From the NCBI RefSeq assembly GCF_004365575.1, contig NZ_SOBG01000001.1:186001-250000 (forward strand): a DNA stretch of 64,000 nucleotides. The letters run 5' to 3'. Origin of the DNA: Hypnocyclicus thermotrophus (lineage in GTDB: Bacteria > Fusobacteriota > Fusobacteriia > Fusobacteriales > Fusobacteriaceae). The position numbers and the translations under genes are program-made. Below the pieces are notes generated by a model. That model did not search any database and was not told the origin of the DNA. It worked only from the letters and a program-made list of their open reading frames with translations. Below are positions 18,119 through 27,210 of this stretch, piece after piece; the stretch's first letter is position 1, and each line of letters starts with the position of its first letter.

Positions 18119-19756
18119 TTAGTAATTTAAAGTTTTTAATTTTTTTGTAAGTTCATAAATATCTGCTTTAATAATACTAGCATAAGTGTAAATCTCATTA
18201 GTTTCTAATTCATTTAATAGGATATAATTAATGAGTCTATTAGTTTTATTCATTTTAAAATTTCCAATAGATGCAGATATATTTTTTAGAATTTTTTTAA
18301 TCTCTTCTATATTATTATCTTCTATATTTTTTTCAAAATCCTCTAATTCTTTTTTGATATTATTTAGAAAATTTTTTGATAATATTTTAAATATCTTATC
18401 TCCATAATGCATTTTTAAATTATCGATATCAATATTTATATTATTTAAATATTTAAAAGTAACTTTTTGAAGTTCTTCGTAGATAATAGGTTTTGCGACA
18501 TAATCATCTATTCCAGCTTCAAAATATTGATTTTCATAACCATGGAAAAGATGAATAGTAACAGCAATAATAGGAGTTAATTTATCATTTTTTCTGATTG
18601 CTTTAGCTAAATCAAAACCATTTATATCATTTAATTGAATATCTAAAAATATTAGAGAAAACTGTTCATCTAATAATAAATTAAGAGCTTCTTTACCAGT
18701 TTTTACAGCAGTACATTTTATTCCCATTAATGTAAAATATTCTTTTGTAACTTCAGAATTTATGTTATTACTTTCAACAAGTAAAATATTTTTTTTCTTT
18801 CGTTCTTCTTTATTTTCTAAACTTCTTTTATGATATAGTTTTAATTCATTATATAAGATGTTTTGTGATATAGGATTTAAAAAAATATAATTTAAATTAT
18901 ATTTTTTTAAAGTGATAATATTATTTGGATTATATATTAAAAAAATAGATTTTTCTTTTAGTATAAAATTATTTAATAATTTTGGGAAAATCATTTCACT
19001 TGATAAATCAATAAAATCTTCTGAAATTAAAAAATAATCATATTTTTGAATAAATTGTTTTTCAGATAAAAAGTTAAATAAATTAGCTACATCGTAGATA
19101 TTAGTATAATTAATATCTAAATTAGAAAAGAATTGCTTATAATATTTAAGTAAAAAAAAGTCTTTTTCAGCAATAGCAATATTTAGAGATAATTCTTTTC
19201 TATCAAATTTAGTCATAGGAAATATTTTTATTTTAAAACTAAAAGCTATTTGACTAGGTGATAGATAAGTAAATTTTATATGTTTATTTTTTCTTAAAAA
19301 TTCGCTAAATTCTTCTTTTATAATTTTCTTTTTTAAATCATATATATATATATGCATATAATTTTCACTGATTGCATTTTTAATAATAATATTTTTATAA
19401 GAATCTTTTTTTACAATTTCATCTAAAATACTAACTAATGTTAATTTTAAATGATTTTTATTTGTTTTAATTATTTTTGGAGTTTCTTTACAAATATCAA
19501 AGATAATTTTAGTATTATTATCATATATAGAATATTTCATTAAAAAAATAATTTCTTCTAATACTTTTCTAATATGAATTATATTTAACTTTTTCTTGAT
19601 GTTAATATACTTAATAATAAAATATATTGTTATAATAAAAATAATAAAATTTAATAGAATAAAGTTATTTAAATTGGTATAAAAATCATATAAATTATTT
19701 TTTGCATAAGAAAAAGTTGGAACTAATAAAAATAATAAGATATACATAATATTCAC
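18119..19756 (-). CDS. Degenerate hybrid sensor: membrane anchor, kinase remnant, pseudo-receiver, receiver, Hpt-like domain
   Basis: 545 residues. N-terminal hydrophobic segments (1-18, resembling a signal peptide ending SYA, and about 31-50), then a region resembling a histidine-kinase ATPase without G-boxes or an H-box His (60-185), a receiver-like fold without clear acidic site (190-310), an intact receiver (323-440; E328, D372, T400, K422), and a C-terminal helical domain laid out like Hpt (ILKNISASIGNFKM) where the phospho-acceptor His is Lys488. Probably not autokinasing; D372 could accept phosphate from another kinase. GAGGTG precedes the ATG. Confidence 0.7.
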   Translation of the reverse strand: MNIMYILLFLLVPTFSYAKNNLYDFYTNLNNFILLNFIIFIITIYFIIKYINIKKKLNIIHIRKVLEEIIFLMKYSIYDNNTKIIFDICKETPKIIKTNKNHLKLTLVSILDEIVKKDSYKNIIIKNAISENYMHIYIYDLKKKIIKEEFSEFLRKNKHIKFTYLSPSQIAFSFKIKIFPMTKFDRKELSLNIAIAEKDFFLLKYYKQFFSNLDINYTNIYDVANLFNFLSEKQFIQKYDYFLISEDFIDLSSEMIFPKLLNNFILKEKSIFLIYNPNNIITLKKYNLNYIFLNPISQNILYNELKLYHKRSLENKEERKKKNILLVESNNINSEVTKEYFTLMGIKCTAVKTGKEALNLLLDEQFSLIFLDIQLNDINGFDLAKAIRKNDKLTPIIAVTIHLFHGYENQYFEAGIDDYVAKPIIYEELQKVTFKYLNNINIDIDNLKMHYGDKIFKILSKNFLNNIKKELEDFEKNIEDNNIEEIKKILKNISASIGNFKMNKTNRLINYILLNELETNEIYTYASIIKADIYELTKKLKTLNY

Positions 19757-19897
19757 CTCTTTAATATATTATACTATAAAGTGAAATATTTGTAATAAAA
19801 TTTTTTAGTTTATGATATAATAGTAGGGATTATTTAAAATAGAAACAAATAAAAACAAATAAAAAAATTATAAATTTTATAAAAACGTGGAGGGAAA

Positions 19898-20704
19898 ATG
19901 GAATACAAAATGATAATTACAGATATGGATGATACACTGCTACGTGATGATCATACAATATCTAGAAGAACAAAAAAAATTATAAAAAAAGCACAAGAAA
20001 AAGGTGTGAAATTTGTATTAGCATCAGGTAGACCAACTTTTGCTATGAAAGATTATGCAAAAGAATTAGAACTAGATAAATATGGGAGTTATATAATATC
20101 TTATAATGGTGCTGTAATTACAGATGCAAAAGAAAATAAAGAAATTTTTAGAAATATGCTGCCAAAAGAGACAGTTCATGAACTAGTAGAATTAAGTAAA
20201 GAACATAATATGTATATACATACATATCTAGGGGATGATATTATTACAGCAACACCAAATGAATATACAAATATTGAGCAAGACATTACTAAAATGGATA
20301 TAAAAGTAGTAGATTGCCTAAAAAGTCATGTAAATGAAGATGTAGTAAAAGTTCTTATGTTACAAGAACCAAATTATTTGTTAAATATAAAAAATAAAAT
20401 ACAACCTTTATATAAAGATAAATATAGTATCACTATATCAAAGCCTTTTTTCTTAGAATTTATGCCACATGGAGTAAATAAAGGAAAAAGTCTAGAAAAA
20501 TTATTAGATATATTAAAAATAAAAAAAGAGGAAGTTGTAGCTATTGGAGATGGATTAAATGACCTTGAAATGTTAAAAGTAGCAGGACTTCCGGTATGTG
20601 TTGAAAATGCAAATGAAGAATTAAAAAAATATGCAAAGGTTATAACAAAATCAAATAACGAAGATGGGATAGCAGAATTAATAGAAAATTATATATTAAA
20701 TTAA
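19898..20704 (+). CDS. Cof-type HAD-IIB phosphatase
   Basis: 268 residues, typical for the Cof/YidA family of sugar-phosphate and cofactor phosphatases. DMDDTLLRDD is motif I, ASGRP motif II, and GDGLNDLEMLKVAG motif IV, with the C2B cap between. Exact substrate unknown. GGAGGG precedes the ATG. Monocistronic. Confidence 0.9.
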   Translation: MEYKMIITDMDDTLLRDDHTISRRTKKIIKKAQEKGVKFVLASGRPTFAMKDYAKELELDKYGSYIISYNGAVITDAKENKEIFRNMLPKETVHELVELSKEHNMYIHTYLGDDIITATPNEYTNIEQDITKMDIKVVDCLKSHVNEDVVKVLMLQEPNYLLNIKNKIQPLYKDKYSITISKPFFLEFMPHGVNKGKSLEKLLDILKIKKEEVVAIGDGLNDLEMLKVAGLPVCVENANEELKKYAKVITKSNNEDGIAELIENYILN

Positions 20705-20730
20705 AGAGTAGTTAAAACTGCTCTTTTTTA
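20703..20730 (+). terminator. Intrinsic terminator of the Cof-type gene
   Basis: AAAGAGTAGTT pairs with AACTGCTCTTT (one G-U pair), followed by a T-run. Confidence 0.75.
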
Positions 20731-20784
20731 ATGAAAAATTTATAAAAATAGAGTAAAATAATAATATTCAAGTAAAGGAGAATT

Positions 20785-21744
20785 ATGATTTTTAAAAAAT
20801 TTAAATTAGGTAATTATAGGTTGCAAAACAAAGTAGTACTTCCACCAATGGTTAGGTTTAGTATTTTAGATAAGAGTAGTTATGTAAATCAAGAACTTAT
20901 TAATTATTATAAAAATACATGTGAAGCCAGAAATGGACTTATTATAGTAGAAGCTACAGCAGTATCAAGTGACGGGAAATTACGTGATAATCAAATAGGA
21001 ATATGGGATGATAGTTTTATTGAAGGACTTAGTAAAATAGCAAAACTTGGAAAAGAATATAATATTCCAATGTTACTCCAACTACATCATGCAGGATTTA
21101 GAGAAAAAATAAAAGATGTTAAAGAAGAGATTTTAGATAAAATACTTGATGATTTTGTAAATGCTACAATTAGAGCTAAAAAAGCAGGATTTAATGGTAT
21201 TGAGATACATGGTGCACATAGATATTTGATTTCGCAATTACACTCAAAAATATGGAACACAAGAGATGATAAATATGGTGGGAATTTTCAAAAAAGAATG
21301 TATTTTATTACAGAATATGTAAACAGAACAAAAGAGCTTTTTAATAATGATTTTTTATTGGGTATAAGAATAGGAGGGAATGAACCAGGGATTGAAGAAG
21401 GAATAGAAATAGCTAAATATTTAGAAAAATTAGGATTTAAATATTTGCATATATCACACGGTATTCCATATCCAAATATTAAAAGTTTTGATAAAGTAGA
21501 AAAACCAGAGGATTTCCCATTGAATTGGATAAATTACTTGTCTTTTGAAATAAAAAGAAATGTAAAAATACCTGTAATAGCGGTATATGAAATAAAAAAA
21601 TATGAACAGGCAAAATATATTATAGATAATAATGGAGCTGATTTGATAGCCGTAGGTAGAGCACAACTTAATAATTTTAATTTATTAAAAAAATGGCATA
21701 GAAAAGAAAAGTATGAGAGGAGTCTAAAATGGAAAAAAAATTAA
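20785..21744 (+). CDS. Old yellow enzyme family NADH:flavin oxidoreductase
   Basis: 319 residues, a single FMN-binding TIM barrel without the Fe-S/FAD extension of the longer 2,4-dienoyl-CoA reductases. Key segments: LQLHHAGFREK, GIEIHGAHRYLISQ, DKYGGNFQKRM and AVGRAQL. It reduces activated C=C bonds at NAD(P)H expense; physiological substrate unknown. AAGGAGAA precedes the ATG. Its last 16 bases overlap the next gene, whose ribosome-binding site lies inside it, so the two are translationally coupled. Confidence 0.85.
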   Translation: MIFKKFKLGNYRLQNKVVLPPMVRFSILDKSSYVNQELINYYKNTCEARNGLIIVEATAVSSDGKLRDNQIGIWDDSFIEGLSKIAKLGKEYNIPMLLQLHHAGFREKIKDVKEEILDKILDDFVNATIRAKKAGFNGIEIHGAHRYLISQLHSKIWNTRDDKYGGNFQKRMYFITEYVNRTKELFNNDFLLGIRIGGNEPGIEEGIEIAKYLEKLGFKYLHISHGIPYPNIKSFDKVEKPEDFPLNWINYLSFEIKRNVKIPVIAVYEIKKYEQAKYIIDNNGADLIAVGRAQLNNFNLLKKWHRKEKYERSLKWKKN

Positions 21745-22340
21745 TGTTTGATAGTATAATTTTATTTATTTTTTTATCTACACTAAGCTTTGCAGAAGAC
21801 ATCGTTATACATTCTCTTGAACCTGGAATGATGGATAATAGAGGCATGGGAATGTATAAGAATGAAAAATATTTGTTTCCAATTTTTTCAATAAGTTATC
21901 CATTGATAACAAATGATATGAAAATGGGAAATATAAACTATCCAGCAAAAAAATCATGGAGTTTTATGTTTGAAAGTGGTTTAACTAAAAATGAATTTAT
22001 TAATTTAGGAATAGGAGTAATGTATACAGAACAATTTAGATTATTAACATTATCAAGTTATACAACTTATTCAACACCAGATACTTATAAATTTGTACCA
22101 ATATATATGATAGCAGATGTTTCTCTTTCTCCTTATACTGCTTTTGTTTTTAAATTAGGAGTGGGAAATGTAAAAGCAAATAATGAGTTTATAACAGAAT
22201 TTGGCGATATAGTATCAACTGGATATTATTATGCAGGAGGAATTAGATTTTTATCTCTTGAAATATTATATAGTATAGATAGTTTAAAACTTTCAAAAGG
22301 AGTTAAAGTTAATAATAATAAAATAAGTTTAGTATTTTAA
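21729..22340 (+). CDS. Small outer-membrane beta-barrel protein
   Basis: 203 residues with a signal peptide (MEKKLMFDSIILFIFLSTLSFA) and cleavage after SFA. The mature chain has short alternating strands and ends NNNKISLVF with a terminal Phe, like an outer-membrane barrel. It overlaps the old-yellow-enzyme gene by 16 bases with GAGAGGAG as its SD. The pairing of a cytoplasmic reductase with a surface protein is unexplained. Family not recognised. Confidence 0.7.
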   Translation: MEKKLMFDSIILFIFLSTLSFAEDIVIHSLEPGMMDNRGMGMYKNEKYLFPIFSISYPLITNDMKMGNINYPAKKSWSFMFESGLTKNEFINLGIGVMYTEQFRLLTLSSYTTYSTPDTYKFVPIYMIADVSLSPYTAFVFKLGVGNVKANNEFITEFGDIVSTGYYYAGGIRFLSLEILYSIDSLKLSKGVKVNNNKISLVF

Positions 22341-22350
22341 CTTAATATAT

Positions 22351-22384
22351 AAAAAAGTGCTATTATCAGATAGCACTTTTTTAT
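22351..22384 (+). terminator. Intrinsic terminator
   Basis: AAAAAAGTGCTAT (22351-22363) pairs with ATAGCACTTTTTT (22370-22382). Confidence 0.85.
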
Positions 22385-22468
22385 ATATTAAATTTTTTGT
22401 TTAAATAAATATTAAATGTAGCATTGCCTAAATTTTAATGTTTTTATATAGATCAAAAAAAGATCTGT

Positions 22469-22526
22469 ATTCGTAACAAATGTTACTGAATATAAAAAAT
22501 ATATTTGGTAAAATAAGTTTAGTAAA
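22469..22526 (+). repeat. 58-bp perfect direct repeat, copy 1, carrying a complete promoter
   Basis: Identical to 22598-22655. It contains the palindrome GTAACAAATGTTAC (22473-22486) and a -10 TAAAAT (22509-22514). The palindrome centre is 41.5 bases from the start site predicted at 22521, the class II position for CRP/FNR activators. Confidence 0.85.
22473..22486. promoter_or_regulatory. CRP/FNR-type operator (HcpR-like), distal copy
   Basis: GTAAC-AAAT-GTTAC inverted repeat upstream of hcp. A GTAAC-N4-GTTAC form is, as I recall, the signal predicted for HcpR regulators in clostridia and relatives. Confidence 0.6.
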
Positions 22527-22597
22527 AAAGTCAGGTATTAAAAGATAAAAAAAAAAGGAAAATATATTTTTTCTCGTATATAAAAATGGTAAAAAAA

Positions 22598-22655
22598 ATT
22601 CGTAACAAATGTTACTGAATATAAAAAATATATTTGGTAAAATAAGTTTAGTAAA
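22598..22655 (+). repeat. 58-bp perfect direct repeat, copy 2, proximal hcp promoter
   Basis: Exact copy of 22469-22526, displaced 129 bases. It carries the palindrome at 22602-22615 and TAAAAT at 22638-22643, giving a start near 22650, about 20 bases ahead of the hcp SD. Confidence 0.85.
22602..22615. promoter_or_regulatory. CRP/FNR-type operator (HcpR-like), proximal copy
   Basis: Second GTAACAAATGTTAC, centred at -41.5 of the proximal hcp promoter. Confidence 0.6.
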
Positions 22656-22682
22656 TTAATAAAAAAATAAGGAGGTATTTAA

Positions 22683-24326
22683 ATGTTTTGTTATCAATGT
22701 CAAGAAGCAGCAAAAGGAACAGGATGTGATATTAAAGGGGTATGTGGGAAAGAGGCACCAGTAGCTGATATTCAAGATATGCTTATATTTGTATTAAAAG
22801 GTATTTCATATGTTTCTTCGGTTCTAAGAGAGGTAGAAGAACTTCCAGAACATAATATTGTTGATGAATATGTTACGACATCTTTATTTACAACTATTAC
22901 AAATGCAAACTTTGATGAAGATGCTTTATTTAATAGAGTAAAATCGGGTATAGATTTAAGAAATAGTTTAATAAAAATAGCAACAGATAAAGGAATTGAA
23001 TTAGCTGATTATGATCAAGTAACTTGGAATCCTGCTAATGATGAAGAAATAAAAGAGAAAGCAAAAAATGTAGGGGTATTAGATACTGAAAATGAAGATA
23101 TTAGATCTTTAAGAGAGTTAGTTACTTATGGATTAAAAGGTGCAGCAGCATATTTAGAGCATGCAAATAATTTAAAATTTGAAAATAAAGAAATAAATAA
23201 ATTTATACAAAAAGCATTGTCTGATTTATTAAATGATGAATTAGGAGCAGATGAATTAACAGCTCTTGTTTTAGAAACTGGTAAATATGGTGTAGAAGCT
23301 ATGGCTTTGTTAGATAAAGCAAATACAAGTGCATTTGGAAATCCTGAAATTACTAAAGTAAATATAGGAGTTAGAAATAATCCAGCTATATTAATTAGTG
23401 GACATGACTTAAACGATATGGAACAATTGTTAGAACAAACTAAAGGAACTGGAGTAGATGTATATACTCATAGTGAAATGTTACCAGCAAACTATTATCC
23501 AAAATTTAAACAATATGAACATTTTGTAGGAAACTATGGTAATGCATGGTGGAAACAAGTAGATGAATTCACTTCATTTAATGGGCCTATTTTATTTACT
23601 ACAAACTGTATAGTTCCTCCAAAAGCTGATGCAACATATGCAGATAAAATATTTACTACTGGTGCTGCAGGACTTGCTGGGGCTACTCATATAGTGGCTG
23701 ATGAAAATGGCAAAAAAGACTTTACTCCAATTATTGAATTAGCTAAAAAATGTAAACCACCTGTAGAAATTGAAAAAGGTGAAATTATTGGTGGATTTGC
23801 CCATAATCAAGTATTAGCATTGGCTGATAAAGTAGTAGACGCTGTAAAACAAGGAGCAATTAAAAAATTTGTGGTAATGGCTGGTTGTGATGGTAGAATG
23901 AATTCAAGAAATTACTATACTGAATTTGCTCAAGAATTACCTGATAATACAGTAATTTTAACTGCGGGATGTGCTAAATATAGATATAATAAATTGGATT
24001 TAGGAGATATTGGCGGAATACCTAGAATTTTAGATGCTGGACAATGTAATGATTCGTACTCATTAGCTGTTATTGCATTAAAATTAAAAGAAGTATTTGG
24101 ACTTGAAGATATAAATGAATTACCAATATTCTATAATATTGCGTGGTATGAACAAAAAGCTGTAATTGTATTACTTGCTTTATTATACTTAGGTGTTAAA
24201 AATATTCACTTAGGACCAACATTACCTGCATTCTTATCTCCAAATGTTGCAAAAGTACTTGTAGAAAACTTTGGAATTGCTGGAATTGGCGAAGTAAAAG
24301 AAGATATAGAAAAATTCGTATTATAA
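22683..24326 (+). CDS. hcp: Hydroxylamine reductase / hybrid cluster protein
   Basis: 547 residues, usual length. The N-terminal cluster motif C3-x2-C6-x8-C15-x5-C21 is the spacing of the [4Fe-4S] class of Hcp in anaerobes. Downstream segments holding the hybrid-cluster ligands are present ([42 protein letters not shown]). The enzyme reduces NO (and hydroxylamine in vitro) in the cytoplasm, protecting anaerobes from nitrosative stress. AAGGAGGT precedes the ATG. Two identical upstream promoters with CRP/FNR-type sites imply NO- or nitrite-responsive activation. Confidence 0.95.
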   Translation: MFCYQCQEAAKGTGCDIKGVCGKEAPVADIQDMLIFVLKGISYVSSVLREVEELPEHNIVDEYVTTSLFTTITNANFDEDALFNRVKSGIDLRNSLIKIATDKGIELADYDQVTWNPANDEEIKEKAKNVGVLDTENEDIRSLRELVTYGLKGAAAYLEHANNLKFENKEINKFIQKALSDLLNDELGADELTALVLETGKYGVEAMALLDKANTSAFGNPEITKVNIGVRNNPAILISGHDLNDMEQLLEQTKGTGVDVYTHSEMLPANYYPKFKQYEHFVGNYGNAWWKQVDEFTSFNGPILFTTNCIVPPKADATYADKIFTTGAAGLAGATHIVADENGKKDFTPIIELAKKCKPPVEIEKGEIIGGFAHNQVLALADKVVDAVKQGAIKKFVVMAGCDGRMNSRNYYTEFAQELPDNTVILTAGCAKYRYNKLDLGDIGGIPRILDAGQCNDSYSLAVIALKLKEVFGLEDINELPIFYNIAWYEQKAVIVLLALLYLGVKNIHLGPTLPAFLSPNVAKVLVENFGIAGIGEVKEDIEKFVL

Positions 24327-24344
24327 TTTTATATATGTGACATC

Positions 24345-24380
24345 AAAAAAGACTGACTTATCTTAAGTCAGTTCTTTTTG
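24345..24380 (+). terminator. Intrinsic terminator of hcp
   Basis: GACTGACTTA (24351-24360) pairs with TAAGTCAGTTC with one bulged base, followed by a T-run. The remaining 24381-24700 is AT-rich with no gene seen. Confidence 0.75.
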
Positions 24381-24708
24381 TTTTTAAATATTTATCAAAT
24401 AAATTACTAAAAAGATTGAGTATATAGTTTAGAAAGAATATAATAAGTGTAAGAAAATAATTTTAAAAAAAATAATTTTAAAAAATAGAAAGCAAACCTT
24501 AATTATGATATGATTAATCTCTAGCCAAAAATTAAATCAAAAGAATAAAGAAAAAAATAAAGAAATAATTAGATGATTTAATAATTTTATAAAAAATGAA
24601 AAAACTAATGAAATATTTTGGGCAATAAAATAAATGTCGGTAAGTTATAAAAATAAGGCGTCTTAAATTTTTTCTTAAATTTGACACTATCCATATATAT
24701 AAAAAAAT

Positions 24709-24737
24709 TTGACATCGCAACTATATGATAATATAAT
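24709..24737 (+). promoter_or_regulatory. Consensus promoter of the CoA-disulfide-reductase-like gene
   Basis: TTGACA (24709-24714), 17-base spacer, TATAAT (24732-24737). The palindrome TACATT-AG-AATGTA (24737-24750) covers the predicted start and is a candidate repressor site. Confidence 0.75.
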
Positions 24738-24774
24738 ACATTAGAATGTAATAATGTATTTGGGAGGGATATAA

Positions 24775-26115
24775 ATGAATGAAACAATAGTAATTATTGG
24801 TGGTGGAGCAGGTGGAATGACTACAGCATCACAATTAAAAAAAATATCACCAGAAAAAAGAGTAGTTGTATTTGATAAAGGCCCTTATGTATCATGGGCA
24901 GGTTGTCCAACACCTTATTATATAGCAGAAGAATTACCTTTTAAAAGTGTAGTACATTTTACACCAGAATTTTTTAGAGGAAGAGGAATAGAAATATATG
25001 AAAATCATAAAGTAATTAAAATAGATAAAGAAAATAAAAAAATAATGGTAGAAGGAAAAGAAATTAATGGAGAATTTGGCTATGATAAATTGGTACTAAG
25101 TCTTGGTGGGAAATCATTTGTACCAAAAATAAAAAATTATAATAATAAATTAGAAAATCTTTTTAAACTTTCTCATGCAGTAGAAGCAGAAAAAATAAAA
25201 GATTATATAGATAATAAAAAACCTAAAAAAGCAGTAGTAGTAGGTTCTGGCTTTATAGGACTTGAGATGGCAGAAGCTTTTAAACAAAGAGGATTAGATG
25301 TAGTAATAGTAGAAGCTATGGATAAGATCTTTCCTACATTAAATGAAAATTTTAGAAAAATACTTTTAGATAAAATGAAAGAAAAAGATATAAAACTTTT
25401 ATTAAATGAAAAAGTTGTAGAGATAAAAAATAAAGATAATAAAGTAACAAAGTTGATATTTGAATCAGGAAATTATATAGAGGCAGATATATTTTTATTA
25501 GCAATAGGATTGAGACCAAATTTAGATTTATTGATAGAGTCAGGATTTGAATTAGAAGACAACAAATTAGAAACAAATGAAAAATTTGAAACAAAATACA
25601 AAGATATTTACGCACTTGGGGATATGGTATATAATAAAAATCTTATTACAAAAAAAGAAGTGTACGCTCCATTTGGTGATGTAGCTGATAAACAAGGAAT
25701 AATTTTATCAAAAATTTTATCTGGGAAAAATGTACAATGGAGAGGAATAATAGGGACATTTGCTACTTCATTTTTTGATATAAAAATAGCTAAAACTGGA
25801 TTAACATATGATGAAGCTTTAAAAGAAGGATATAATGTAAAATCAATTAATGTAACAGGAGTACCAAAAGTATCAGGATTTAAAGATAGTACTAAAGGAA
25901 CTATGGAGATAATATATGATGATGATAAAAAAATAATACTTGGGGCATCAATGCTAGGATATGAAGCAGTAGCACAATTTATTGATCAAGTAGCTATAGC
26001 AATAACTTATAAAATAAGTATAGAAGATTTATTTTATGTAGATTATGCTTATTCTCCAACTAATGCAAGTGTTTGGAACCCATTAGTTGTAGCCTATAGA
26101 AAAGCATGTAAATAA
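24775..26115 (+). CDS. CoA-disulfide reductase / NADH oxidase family flavoprotein
   Basis: 446 residues, the usual size for single-cysteine disulfide reductases (CoADR, Nox, Npx). FAD loop GGGAGG (9-14), redox-active C44 in SWAGCPTPYYIAEE, NAD(P)H loop VVGSGFIGLE, FAD-binding YALGD and a C-terminal dimerisation domain (YAYSPTNASVWNP). It may reduce CoA-disulfide, persulfide or O2/peroxide; sequence alone does not decide. A consensus promoter with a palindrome over the start suggests repression relieved by stress. GGAGGG precedes the ATG. Confidence 0.85.
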   Translation: MNETIVIIGGGAGGMTTASQLKKISPEKRVVVFDKGPYVSWAGCPTPYYIAEELPFKSVVHFTPEFFRGRGIEIYENHKVIKIDKENKKIMVEGKEINGEFGYDKLVLSLGGKSFVPKIKNYNNKLENLFKLSHAVEAEKIKDYIDNKKPKKAVVVGSGFIGLEMAEAFKQRGLDVVIVEAMDKIFPTLNENFRKILLDKMKEKDIKLLLNEKVVEIKNKDNKVTKLIFESGNYIEADIFLLAIGLRPNLDLLIESGFELEDNKLETNEKFETKYKDIYALGDMVYNKNLITKKEVYAPFGDVADKQGIILSKILSGKNVQWRGIIGTFATSFFDIKIAKTGLTYDEALKEGYNVKSINVTGVPKVSGFKDSTKGTMEIIYDDDKKIILGASMLGYEAVAQFIDQVAIAITYKISIEDLFYVDYAYSPTNASVWNPLVVAYRKACK

Positions 26116-26142
26116 AAAAGTAAATAAAAAAGAAAAAAAATA

Positions 26143-26171
26143 TTGACATGTTTTTTATAATATGATACTAT
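26143..26171 (+). promoter_or_regulatory. Promoter of the tRNA cluster
   Basis: TTGACA (26143-26148), 17-base spacer, TACTAT (26166-26171), start about 14 bases before tRNA-Gly. Confidence 0.7.
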
Positions 26172-26191
26172 TATTCTTGCCTGAAGTGATT

Positions 26192-26267
<76 letters not shown>

Positions 26268-26274
26268 TCTTTAT

Positions 26275-26349
26275 GCTCCGTTCGTCTAGAGGTTAGGATT
26301 CCAGGTTTTCATCCTGGCGGCAGGGGTTCGATTCCCCTACGGAGTACCA
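26275..26349 (+). tRNA. tRNA-Glu (TTC)
   Basis: Acceptor GCTCCGT/ACGGAGT, anticodon stem CCAGG/CCTGG with loop TTTTCAT, encoded CCA. Starts eight nucleotides after tRNA-Gly. Confidence 0.93.
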
Positions 26350-26354
26350 TATTT

Positions 26355-26431
26355 GCCGATGTAGCTCAGTTGGCTAGAGCATACGGTTCATACCCGTAGT
26401 GTCGGAGGTTCGACTCCTCTCGTCGGCACCA
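26355..26431 (+). tRNA. tRNA-Met (CAT), elongator type
   Basis: Acceptor GCCGATG/CGTCGGC, anticodon stem TACGG/CCGTA with loop TTCATAC, encoded CCA. The paired first position and absence of three GC pairs in the anticodon stem argue against an initiator. A tRNA-Ile with modified CAT cannot be excluded. Confidence 0.9.
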
Positions 26432-26440
26432 ATTTATTTA

Positions 26441-26464
26441 TAACAGCTTTTAAGCTGTTTTTTT
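26441..26464 (+). terminator. Terminator of the tRNA cluster
   Basis: AACAGCTT pairs with AAGCTGTT, followed by a T-run. Confidence 0.8.
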
Positions 26465-26542
26465 AATTTTTTGTATTTTTTTTTAGAATATGCTAAAATA
26501 TTCTTAAGGTTTATATGAATACAAAAATTAAAGGGGTAAATT

Positions 26543-27130
26543 ATGTTAAATAAAAAAAATAGCAATTATCTTTTGAAAACATATAAAAAACATGATAAAA
26601 ATTCCTTTATTATAGAGATTGATTTGGATAAATATAACGAAGTTTTTAATGAATGGGATAGATCTCATATAAGAAAAAGAGATATTCATCCTGAATTAGA
26701 AGAATATTTAGATAGTTGTTCTGAAGATATTCCTTTAAAATACAAACTTGTATTATATTTGTATTTACCAAATAAAATAAAAGATGAAAAAAAAGAAAAA
26801 ACAATAATTGAAGCTATTCATAATTATTATGAATACTTACTTCATTTTAATCAAAAAAAAATCTCTGAAATTAATTCAGAATCATTAAGACATCTTATTT
26901 TTTCTTTAATATTATTAATTCTTTCTTTTTTTATGAAGTTAAAAATTCATAATGTATTATTTAATGAAACCTTAATAGAAATATTATATATTGGAGCATG
27001 GGTGCTTATGTGGGAAGCTTTTCATAATACATTTTTGTCAACAAGTAATATTCGAAAAAAGTCAAAAGAGTATAAACGATTTTTACAATCTAAAATTTAT
27101 TTTTATTATGAAACTAGAGTAAACAATTAA
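26543..27130 (+). CDS. Hypothetical protein with two membrane segments
   Basis: 195 residues. A soluble N-terminal half with conserved-looking motifs (WDRSHIRKRDIHPELEEYLD, CSEDIPLKYKLVLYLYLP) is followed by two hydrophobic segments (about 114-132 and 140-158) and a basic tail. The pattern looks like a real conserved family, but I do not recognise it. GGGG before TAAATTATG is a weak SD. It sits between the tRNA cluster and a GT4 gene. Confidence 0.65.
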   Translation: MLNKKNSNYLLKTYKKHDKNSFIIEIDLDKYNEVFNEWDRSHIRKRDIHPELEEYLDSCSEDIPLKYKLVLYLYLPNKIKDEKKEKTIIEAIHNYYEYLLHFNQKKISEINSESLRHLIFSLILLILSFFMKLKIHNVLFNETLIEILYIGAWVLMWEAFHNTFLSTSNIRKKSKEYKRFLQSKIYFYYETRVNN

Positions 27131-27210
27131 ATAAAAATTAAAAAATATTGAAGAGATAAGGATTTTTATTATTAAAGGTAATTATTTTATTTTAAAATTT
27201 AGGAGGGAAA

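Noticed and set aside
22469-22655. CRISPR array or short tandem repeat locus
   Set aside because: Only two copies, 58 bp long with a 71-bp gap, and they contain a promoter with operator; no cas genes.
26355-26431. Initiator tRNA-Met
   Set aside because: First acceptor pair is G-C and the anticodon stem lacks three consecutive G-C pairs, so elongator type is preferred.
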